Shown: positions 54,167 to 60,920 of the stretch, piece by piece
Numbering within the stretch: the stretch's first letter is position 1
Layout of the letters: each line of letters begins with the position of its first letter
Origin: Pelosinus sp. IPA-1
Lineage (GTDB): Bacteria; Bacillota; Negativicutes; DSM-13327
NCBI RefSeq assembly: GCF_030269905.1
Contig: NZ_BSVC01000008.1
Span: 62,001-126,000, forward strand
Direction: 5' to 3'
Length of the DNA stretch: 64,000 nt
Notes under the pieces: generated by a model
What the model was told of the DNA's origin: nothing
The model's input: only the letters and a program-made list of their open reading frames with translations
The model's database searches: none
Position numbers and translations under genes: made by a program

Positions 54167-54495
54167 GGGACGGCAGACTGTGTGAAAAATATGCAAATGC
54201 GATTACATAAATATTTGGAACGATAAAAAGAAGCTGGGGAGAAAGGCTTCAGTCAGTGCTGAAATCTCTTTGTCCTTTTTAGTGTATAACCTAAAACGAG
54301 TAATGGATATACTCGGCATCAAGGAGTTAGTAAGACGATTACAGGAAAAACGGCAGTCAGTACTTGCATAAAAGTACCGACTGCCATTTTTTATACATCT
54401 TTTAACTCAATTAGAGCCTATTTATTGCCACAGGTTAGAGACAGGAAGACTTATAGTGAAAAAATGAGGTCGCTTTTCACACAGTATGCCGTCCC
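54167..54495. mobile_element. Deleted IS1182-like insertion sequence with terminal inverted repeats
   Basis: 22-bp terminal inverted repeats, GGGACGGCAGACTGTGTGAA at 54167 and its mirror at 54474-54495, differ at one position. Between them lies only a frameshifted transposase C-terminus, so most of the element is lost. No target duplication is evident. Confidence 0.7.
54211..54368 (+). pseudogene. IS1182-family transposase, C-terminal remnant (frameshifted)
   Basis: One frame reads IFGTIKRSWGE (from 54211). The next frame then continues SVSAEISLSFLVYNLKRVMD and ILGIKELVRRLQEKRQSVLA before a stop. Together they match the end of IS1182-type transposases, split by a frameshift and missing the whole N-terminal part. 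A hairpin terminator (GGCAGTCAGTAC/GTACCGACTGCC) follows at about 54352-54388. Confidence 0.68.
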
Positions 54496-54541
54496 TTTTG
54501 GTATACATTCGCATTGAGAACCTGCCTTGCTGTTTTCTATA

Positions 54542-55444
54542 TTACTTTATTATCATGCGTTTATAGGAAGTGGGAGAACATTTCATATATTTCTTAAATG
54601 TCTCAGAATAATAGCTGCTGCTGAAAAATCCAACAGCAAGCGCTACTTCGGTAATGTTCATTTCGTCACTTAATAAATAGGGAATGCTTTTTTGAATTCG
54701 ATAATTTAAAAGGTAATCAAAGGGTGTCTGATGAACAATTTTTTTAAATAAGCGGCAGCAAGAACTTTTACTGAGATTACAGGAGGAGGAGATGACGTCT
54801 AACGTTAGATTCTCCTTGTAATGGGTATGGATATAATCCAAAGCTGACTTAATCTGCACAATGTTCTTGTGCTGTTTATGAGGCCCATTTGGAAGTTTAC
54901 AATATATATCTTGATATAGATAGAAACAAAGTTCAAATAGTTTACTCATGATTAATAATTCATAGCCAACGCTTTTTTCTTTATGAATCTTTTCTATTTC
55001 TATTACTAGAGAAATAATATGTTTATTGTTATTGCCAGCAGCATTAAAGTATGCAAAAGGCAATCGTTCACTGGTAACGAGTTCCGCCAAATATTTATTT
55101 TCAAAAACGCTGCCTTTGTGACCTGATAGTAACATGGGATAAAAGATAAGTGCAAAATAGCTGCAGCTAGAATTGGAAATTGCTGCTGCATTATGCAAAC
55201 AATTTTGATTTACAAATATAGCATCGCCTTCTGTTACAACGTATTGGCTATTGTTTGATTGATAAGTCATTGATCCGCTAACGATATAAGTAAGTTCAAG
55301 TTCTGGATGCCAGTGGCAACCAAAAGAAGAGCCTATATAATCAGTGATTTCATCATAGACGATTTGAAAAGGAAAATTATCATCTTTAACTGGATCTCTA
55401 TTCTCTAACTTATTTTTTCCAATGTTTAATACTTTAAATCCCAT
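54542..55444 (-). CDS. AraC-family transcriptional regulator with cupin sensor
   Basis: This 300-residue regulator has an N-terminal cupin (about 30-110; 'GCHWHPELELTYIVSGSMTY') and a C-terminal double HTH (about 200-300; 'LTLDVISSSCNLSKSSCCRL', then 'NITEVALAVGFFSSSYYSET'). It probably senses a sugar. ATG 55444 follows GGAGG. It is divergent from the ROK gene, so it may control the ROK-PHP pair. Confidence 0.87.
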   Translation of the reverse strand: MGFKVLNIGKNKLENRDPVKDDNFPFQIVYDEITDYIGSSFGCHWHPELELTYIVSGSMTYQSNNSQYVVTEGDAIFVNQNCLHNAAAISNSSCSYFALIFYPMLLSGHKGSVFENKYLAELVTSERLPFAYFNAAGNNNKHIISLVIEIEKIHKEKSVGYELLIMSKLFELCFYLYQDIYCKLPNGPHKQHKNIVQIKSALDYIHTHYKENLTLDVISSSCNLSKSSCCRLFKKIVHQTPFDYLLNYRIQKSIPYLLSDEMNITEVALAVGFFSSSYYSETFKKYMKCSPTSYKRMIIK

Positions 55445-55596
55445 AGTTCCTCCGGATGCTATTATTGTTATAATATATGACGATATTCACATAGATTCTT
55501 ATTATATATAACATTATAATTGCAATTAAAGAAAAAGGAAATCAGCACAAGAAAAGACATAGCTATTACATAGGCTGATAAAAGGCAGGAGATAAA

Positions 55597-56814
55597 GTGG
55601 AAAAAGTAATAGCAAATACCTTTAAATGGGGAAGCAGTAATGATGAACAAACATTAAATGTTATTCGGCGTCAGGGCCCAATCTCTAGGATGGATATTGC
55701 TAAAATAACAAACTTGACCCCTGCAACGATTTCCAATATAACAACCAAATTGCTAGAATTAGGTCTGATTGTAGAAGATCATATTGGTGAGTCTAGTGGT
55801 GGTCGTCGTCCATTATTGCTGAAAGTCAATCATTCACTTGCTGCAGTTATTATTATTTATATTGCTTTGGAAAAGATAACTGGCTATGTGCTAAATACGC
55901 AATATAAAATACTGGGGAAAGATAGTAAAATCATTAAGGACAAGAAAAAAGAAGATATTCTAGAAATAATCCTACATATCATTCATAACTGTCGTAAAAT
56001 GGTTACTGTTTCTGTGCGTGCAGCGGGGGTTGTACTCTGCGATTCTGTACGAACGAACTCCAAAACTGCATCAGATGTACCTGCTATTAGCTGGGAAAGT
56101 AGACTAGTAAAAGAAATGATTGAAGAGAAGGCTGGTTTGCCTGTTATTATCGAAGATGATGTAAAAGCATTAAGTAACGAAGAATATAACCATAGATCAG
56201 TAAAAGATACTCGTAATATGATTTTAATAAAAGTAAGTCGCGGGATTAGCAGCAGCATTATATTAAATGGAAGACTTTATCGTGGCGTAACCAATGGCGC
56301 TGGTGGAATTGGTCATACCACCATTGATATTGCCGGACCTAGATGTAGTTGTGGTAACTATGGCTGCTTAGAGGCGTTCGCTTCTGAAGCTGCTCTAGTA
56401 AATACAGTAGTAAAAGCTATTAAAGAAGGGCAAAATTCTTCTATTTATAATATGACAGATGGAAAGTTAGAGAATGTAACTCCTGAGATGATTTATGAGG
56501 CTGCAAATCATAACGATGAAGTGGCAATCCGTACACTAAGACAGGCAGCACGCTATTTAGGGATAGGTATTGCAAATTTTGTTAATCTTTTCAATCCTGA
56601 AATCGTAGTTATTGGCGGTGGTATTATCAACGGACGACAATATATTGAAGATATCATCAGACAAACCATCAACGCTAGGTCTTTTGAAAGTTGCAACAGT
56701 TTTTTAAAAATCCAATTTTTGGCGACAACGATTGAAAATATAATAAAAGGAGCAGCCGATATTGTTTTTGCCGAATTTACAAGAACAATATGGCTTGATC
56801 AAAGAAATTTATAA
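55597..56814 (+). CDS. ROK-family transcriptional regulator (NagC/XylR type)
   Basis: This 405-residue protein has an N-terminal winged HTH (about 15-75; 'GPISRMDIAKITNLTPATIS') and a ROK sugar-kinase-like domain. The zinc motif 'CSCGNYGCLEAF' and 'GRLYRGVTNGAGGIGHTTID' are present. The extra HTH marks a repressor rather than a glucokinase. It starts at GTG 55597 after AGGAG and precedes the PHP gene by 25 bases. Confidence 0.87.
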   Translation: MEKVIANTFKWGSSNDEQTLNVIRRQGPISRMDIAKITNLTPATISNITTKLLELGLIVEDHIGESSGGRRPLLLKVNHSLAAVIIIYIALEKITGYVLNTQYKILGKDSKIIKDKKKEDILEIILHIIHNCRKMVTVSVRAAGVVLCDSVRTNSKTASDVPAISWESRLVKEMIEEKAGLPVIIEDDVKALSNEEYNHRSVKDTRNMILIKVSRGISSSIILNGRLYRGVTNGAGGIGHTTIDIAGPRCSCGNYGCLEAFASEAALVNTVVKAIKEGQNSSIYNMTDGKLENVTPEMIYEAANHNDEVAIRTLRQAARYLGIGIANFVNLFNPEIVVIGGGIINGRQYIEDIIRQTINARSFESCNSFLKIQFLATTIENIIKGAADIVFAEFTRTIWLDQRNL

Positions 56815-56839
56815 ACTAGCGATAAGTATGGAGGATACT

Positions 56840-57571
56840 ATGCATATAGAGTTAGATGTTCATACACATACTGTAGTAAGTGGGCATGCATATAGCACAA
56901 TTCGAGAAATGGCAAGAGAGGCTTCAAAAAAGGGATTAAAGCTATTAGGTATTACAGAGCATGCTCCAGGGATTCCCGGAACATGCTCGTGTATTTATTT
57001 TGAAAATCTAAGAGTAATTCCCCGAAACATGTATAGAGTGGAATTACTCTTAGGTGCAGAAATTAATATTTTAGATTACGATGGAAAACTCAGCTTAGAG
57101 GATAGGTTAATTGATAAATTAGATATTAGAATTGCTGGAATCCATAATCATTGTTACATACCTGGAACTATTGAGCAAAATACGAGTGCAATTATAGGGG
57201 CTATCAAAAACCCTAAAATTGATATAATCAGCCATCCCGATGATGGATCATGTCCGCTGGATTATGATGTTATTGTACAAGCTGCCAAAAAGTACAATAC
57301 CTTGCTTGAAGTAAACAATAATTCTTTGAACCCAATAAATGGTCGAAAAAGTGCACGTGAAAATAATATTCGAATGTTATTTTTATGCAAAAAATATGAT
57401 GTACCCATTATCTTAGCAAGTGATGCACATGTGGATATAGATATTAGTAGGTTTGATTTTGTTGATGAAATATTACATGACGTCAATTTTCCTGAGGAAC
57501 TCATTATCAATAAATCCGCAATCGATTTCAAGAATAGACTTCGCTTAAATAGAAGCAATAATTTTATCTAA
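56840..57571 (+). CDS. PHP-domain metal-dependent phosphatase (YcdX-like)
   Basis: This 243-residue protein has the PHP metal motifs 'LDVHTHTVVSGHAYST', 'GITEHAPGIPG', 'AGIHNHCYIPG', 'ISHPDDGSCPL' and 'ILASDAHVDIDISRFD'. It is a trinuclear metal hydrolase, probably acting on a phosphorylated small molecule. ATG 56840 follows GGAGG; the open frame runs back into the ROK gene. The pairing with a ROK regulator suggests a sugar-phosphate substrate. Confidence 0.85.
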   Translation: MHIELDVHTHTVVSGHAYSTIREMAREASKKGLKLLGITEHAPGIPGTCSCIYFENLRVIPRNMYRVELLLGAEINILDYDGKLSLEDRLIDKLDIRIAGIHNHCYIPGTIEQNTSAIIGAIKNPKIDIISHPDDGSCPLDYDVIVQAAKKYNTLLEVNNNSLNPINGRKSARENNIRMLFLCKKYDVPIILASDAHVDIDISRFDFVDEILHDVNFPEELIINKSAIDFKNRLRLNRSNNFI

Positions 57572-57967
57572 GGGTGTCAGAGAGAGGGGGTTATCGACAT
57601 AAAAGGTGGGACCAAGTTTTAAGATGATAGATATATCAACACGTTAATTTATGATTTTAAACAACCACCCTAACGTATTTATTACATGTAAGCGCCAACT
57701 GAATAAACAACGTGCATCTCCCTTCGATAAAGGCCGTAGGCGTTGTTTAAATGTGGGAGGTTTAAAATAGCATAAATTTAACTCAATAGAAACTTTATAC
57801 ATTGTGACGACTTTCTGATGAAAGTGAAGATGCAAGGACACGCTCGAAAAGACTAGCGAGGACGGTCTTGATTCTGAGTAAAACAGCAGAAGTCCTCATT
57901 GTCGGAATCGTTTCCGTGAGTATTCTAAAACTAGAAAAGTTAGTGTTAGATTTAGGAGATTGAAAAG
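57572..57967 (+). ncRNA. Gene-free, highly structured stretch; candidate non-coding RNA
   Basis: No credible protein gene fills these 396 bases. Many local helices can be drawn: AAACAACG/CGTTGTTT at about 57699-57751, ACTTTC-TGAT-GAAAGT near 57812, CGCTCG/CGAG near 57840-57860, and CGGAA-TCGT-TTCCG near 57904. Base composition is richer in G and C than the flanking genes. It resembles mobile-element-associated RNAs in texture, but I cannot name a family. It ends at the start of the DUF4365-like gene. Confidence 0.4.
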
Positions 57968-58681
57968 ATGAACAAGGATATTAATTTAGGACAGGTTGAT
58001 CAAAATGGATTTAAAGAATCTCAGTCTGTTAATTTAGCAAAATTGTTTTTAGAAAAAAATAAAAAAGTTAAAACACATTTTATGGAAATGGATAAAACAC
58101 CTAATTTTGATGGTAAGCTTATGATAATGGCAGGATTGTATGAAAGAATTACTGTCGAAGTGCAAATAAAAACATTACCAAAGAATACAAGAAAGAAGGA
58201 GAACGGGGATTTTTCTTTTACTTGTGATACTAAAGCAATGAATTGCGTAAAAGAAAATGTGACATTTAATCCTGTTGCATTATTAGCTGTAGATATATCG
58301 AATATGCAGTTGTATTATAAAATATTGACGAAAGAGTATGTCTCAGATTTAAAAATCGGGAATCAAAAGGCTAAAAATATATGGCTCTCTGAAAAAGATG
58401 AATATCAAGAAGACAAATTTATTAAGCAGATATATCACCAGGTGAAAATAACAAATGCAGATGAATCTTGCTTAACAAAGTGTGCAGCGATTCGTGAAAG
58501 TTTAAATAATGGTGAAAAGGAAACAAAAGAATATTTTGAATTGGTATATGAACGAGAAGATGTTAAAGGATTTTTTACCACTTTTAAATATTGTTATGGT
58601 GAAAATAAAGAAAAATCACTTTTATTGAGCCAAATAAAGATGCAATATAAAGATGAAGGAACTACTATATTTTCAGTATGA
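57968..58681 (+). CDS. DUF4365-like nuclease-fold protein
   Basis: This 237-residue protein has the DUF4365 pattern: 'ESQSVNLAKLFLEKNKKVKT', then E40, 'PNFDGKLMI' with D48, and 'VEVQIKT' with E64, Q66 and K68. That is the arrangement of a PD-(D/E)XK nuclease core. Proteins of this kind are frequent in defence islands. The rest is charged and unassigned. It overlaps a small gene by 29 bases, suggesting a two-gene unit. Nuclease activity is inferred from the motif only. Confidence 0.65.
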   Translation: MNKDINLGQVDQNGFKESQSVNLAKLFLEKNKKVKTHFMEMDKTPNFDGKLMIMAGLYERITVEVQIKTLPKNTRKKENGDFSFTCDTKAMNCVKENVTFNPVALLAVDISNMQLYYKILTKEYVSDLKIGNQKAKNIWLSEKDEYQEDKFIKQIYHQVKITNADESCLTKCAAIRESLNNGEKETKEYFELVYEREDVKGFFTTFKYCYGENKEKSLLLSQIKMQYKDEGTTIFSV

Positions 58682-58892
58682 TAAAGATTATATTAGTATA
58701 AATAGAGCTCCTTCTGGTATATATGAGATAGCGGATGCAGATATTGCCAATATTATATTGGAAGTTTCAAAGGAAGTAAAAAAACCTATTCTTTACACTA
58801 ATGCAGGCAAACCAACATTTTGGTTTGATGACTGGTTTTTATGGCAATTAAGGGCAGAAAAAATAGAGCTTGATTGGTTTATGAGATATTGA
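58653..58892 (+). CDS. Small partner protein of the DUF4365-like gene (79 aa)
   Basis: This 79-residue protein begins 'MKELLYFQYDKDYISINRAP' and is Trp-rich at the end ('PTFWFDDWFLWQLRAEKIEL'). No known domain. The 29-base overlap with the upstream gene points to coupled expression, as in toxin-antitoxin or effector-immunity pairs. That is inference. Confidence 0.5.
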   Translation: MKELLYFQYDKDYISINRAPSGIYEIADADIANIILEVSKEVKKPILYTNAGKPTFWFDDWFLWQLRAEKIELDWFMRY

Positions 58893-58926
58893 ATTCAATG
58901 AAGGATGTTAAATCTGGAAATAAATT

Positions 58927-58990
58927 GAACCCGCGAATTTCGCGGGTTTTTTGCTGTATTCTTTTTGGAAGGTTTCGGGTGGCTCCACCA
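58927..58990 (+). repeat. 64-bp hairpin + tmRNA-end-like unit, copy 2
   Basis: The hairpin AACCCGCGAA/TTTCGCGGGTT plus a T run is followed by a segment ending GGTTTCGGGTGGCTCCACCA. It is gap-free against 54072-54135. It terminates the DUF4365 unit and may mark another old insertion junction. Confidence 0.7.
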
Positions 58991-59187
58991 AATAGATTAT
59001 TTTACTTAATATTGCAAAGTAATGGTTATGTACAAGGTATTTGTCGGATTTAACTAGAATAGTAAATATTGTGCATAAGAATTTTGCGGTTCGTATATAA
59101 GGGAAATTCAATAAAAATATAGGAATTTATTATCCTATTTATTCAACAACACAAGAAAAATAAAGAGAATATAGATGGGGTGAAAAC

Positions 59188-59529
59188 TTGAGTAATATAA
59201 CTGACGGTATAACAAAAATTCGAACACCTATGACTATTTGTGGATTAATAATTGTGGCGCTTTATAGTATTTATAGTGCTGTTTTGAAGTTGGGTATTTT
59301 CACTACGCTCGAGGAAGACAAAACATTTTTAATAATTTCAACAATAATTGATAAAATGTTTTATTTGGCGGTTTTATCCTTATGTATTGCAGGTGGAACG
59401 TATTTTTACAGTCAATTTTTCAAGGTGAAAGAAAAAGAAGGGCCCAAAATTGTTGCAGTAGATGTTTCTGTAATTGAACAAAAAGGAGTAAAGATAAGGT
59501 ATGAGGAACCAGAGAGTAAAAATAAATAA
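59188..59529 (+). CDS. Two-helix membrane protein, unknown (113 aa)
   Basis: This 113-residue protein has two transmembrane segments (about 15-36 and 53-75) and a short soluble tail with 'KEKEGPKIVAVDVSV'. It starts at TTG 59188 after GGGGTGAAAAC. It overlaps the next gene by 29 bases, so the two are co-expressed. I do not recognise a family. Confidence 0.55.
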   Translation: MSNITDGITKIRTPMTICGLIIVALYSIYSAVLKLGIFTTLEEDKTFLIISTIIDKMFYLAVLSLCIAGGTYFYSQFFKVKEKEGPKIVAVDVSVIEQKGVKIRYEEPESKNK

Positions 59530-60415
59530 TGTTCCAGATAAATTCTGGCCAGTTATTGACTATAAATTGAAGAATATTGGTGATCAAATCGGAATTATAA
59601 CTAAAATGAAAATAAAAGTTAACCAATGTTTATGTGATGCAGATCCAGAGTTATATTTTCAACTGATGCATACATCTGAAAACGATTTGCAAATAAGAGT
59701 TGTTAACCTTGGGTGGGGGAAGGCTACTGATGTTGAGATTGTTTTTTTTCCTGAAGGAATAAATCAATATTTGAAATGTCCTTTATCTATTTGGCGGGGA
59801 GAAGTAGATGACTTTGAAATTATAAAAATAGATAAATGTAGTATTTCGATTGATAAAAAGGTTGCAATTTTGCCAGGGCATCTATCGGGGCAAGTAAAAT
59901 ATAAAAATATTGATGGAAGATGCTTTAGTGCTAAAGTTAAATACGATATTTTGCCTAGATACCCTAGTTGTAAATGGAATTTAACTATTAGTCCAGAAGG
60001 ATTTAATGTAATAACATATCCACCAGAAGTAATGTATAGTCTTTTGACTCCAACGGCTACGTATAATGTTTTATTAAGTCCTTCTGAAAAACCGTTTGAA
60101 GTCTTAGTTGATGTTTCACAAGCAATTAAGCCCAATGAAGGCGATCGATTTCAGTTAGTTGTTGCATCGACTTGTTCGGCGACATATCATATAGAATCTT
60201 GCATTGAAATAGATGGTTCAACGATACTAAATATAGGAGAGGTAATTGTTCCTGTTAAATTTAAACGCTATTTACCTAATTTCGGTTATCGTGCAGGTTT
60301 AAATCAAGATTTGGATGATGAAGATGCCGATTTATTAAAAATTGCGTCTAAGCAAAATGATATATTGGAAAAGTATGGGCAGTTGAGTTGGACTGATCGC
60401 AATAACCTGGGATAA
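59501..60415 (+). CDS. Beta-rich protein coupled to a membrane partner, unknown (304 aa)
   Basis: This 304-residue protein is dominated by strand-like stretches ('DLQIRVVNLGWGKATDVEIV', 'KPFEVLVDVSQAIKPNEGDR') suggesting one or two Ig-like sandwiches, and has an acidic C-terminus ('DLDDEDADLLKIASKQNDIL'). No signal peptide or catalytic motif is visible. It is the last gene before the tmRNA-end fragment at 60463, the outer edge of the island. Confidence 0.5.
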   Translation: MRNQRVKINNVPDKFWPVIDYKLKNIGDQIGIITKMKIKVNQCLCDADPELYFQLMHTSENDLQIRVVNLGWGKATDVEIVFFPEGINQYLKCPLSIWRGEVDDFEIIKIDKCSISIDKKVAILPGHLSGQVKYKNIDGRCFSAKVKYDILPRYPSCKWNLTISPEGFNVITYPPEVMYSLLTPTATYNVLLSPSEKPFEVLVDVSQAIKPNEGDRFQLVVASTCSATYHIESCIEIDGSTILNIGEVIVPVKFKRYLPNFGYRAGLNQDLDDEDADLLKIASKQNDILEKYGQLSWTDRNNLG

Positions 60416-60462
60416 TATTATGGACATTCCTTTTAAAAAGGGTGGATTTACAAGGTCACGGA

Positions 60463-60474
60463 TCGCCTCCACCA
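60463..60474. other. Outermost tmRNA 3'-end fragment (candidate ancestral att junction)
   Basis: TCGCCTCCACCA, followed by ATT as at attR, is identical to the last 12 bases of ssrA. A strong terminator starts 12 bases later, the arrangement expected directly downstream of an intact ssrA. I infer that everything from 20134 to here was inserted. Confidence 0.65.
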
Positions 60475-60485
60475 ATTGGATATCC

Positions 60486-60532
60486 CCTCCACCTAATATA
60501 TAATAAATTATATATTAGGTGGAGGTTTTGCT
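60486..60532 (+). terminator. Strong 18-bp hairpin terminator, probably the original ssrA terminator
   Basis: Perfect arms CCTCCACCTAATATATAA and TTATATATTAGGTGGAGG with a four-base loop are followed by TTTTGCTTT. Confidence 0.85.
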
Positions 60533-60656
60533 TTATAGAGGTAACTTGTCACCGATATAATAAATCAGGAGACGGTCTTCTCACTCATTAAATGGAGTGA
60601 ATTTGAAATAGTTCTGCATGGCTTTAGTATCCTAATCTAGAATTTTAAAACATTGC

Positions 60657-60697
60657 AAAGCCGCTAAATACCAAACGAAGGAGGTAATTGGCGGCTT
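60657..60697 (+). terminator. Hairpin upstream of the PTS regulator
   Basis: The stem AAAGCCGC...GCGGCTTT has inner TACC/GGTA pairing and a TTTTA tail. An AAGGAGG sequence lies in its loop, so an attenuator with a short leader is also possible. Confidence 0.6.
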
Positions 60698-60763
60698 TTA
60701 CGATTTTAGGAAGAACTACTGTACCAAAAAGAATATTCATTTGATTTCTAAACAGTTTTGGTT

Positions 60764-60831
60764 ATGCAGAATTTAGAGCATAAACTTTGGGAATTAAAGA
60801 ATCCCTAAATATGCCACTTCTGCATCATAAC
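60764..60831. promoter_or_regulatory. Nested inverted repeats upstream of the PRD regulator gene
   Basis: The outer arms TTATGCAGAA and TTCTGCATCATAA enclose GGGAATT-AAAG-AATCCC. The site lies about 90 bases before the regulator gene and could be its operator or an RNA leader structure. The rest of the 505-bp gap holds the att fragment and two hairpins but no gene. Confidence 0.5.
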
Positions 60832-60920
60832 GGAAGGCGTTTAGTATTTTAAAGAAATAATACGTATGTTACTATAAGTGCAAGATAGGTAGTAAAAATA
60901 GTGATGAGGAGGCAGAAGAA

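Noticed and set aside
54013-54210. A 65-codon frame running from attR rightwards
   Set aside because: It spans the attR site, the hairpin unit and the left end of the IS remnant. It has no ribosome-binding site and no protein-like pattern.
57644-57841. Minus-strand 65-codon frame in the structured stretch
   Set aside because: Its sequence only mirrors the helical RNA-like segment, there is no ribosome-binding site, and it would overlap the stems. I treat the region as non-coding.
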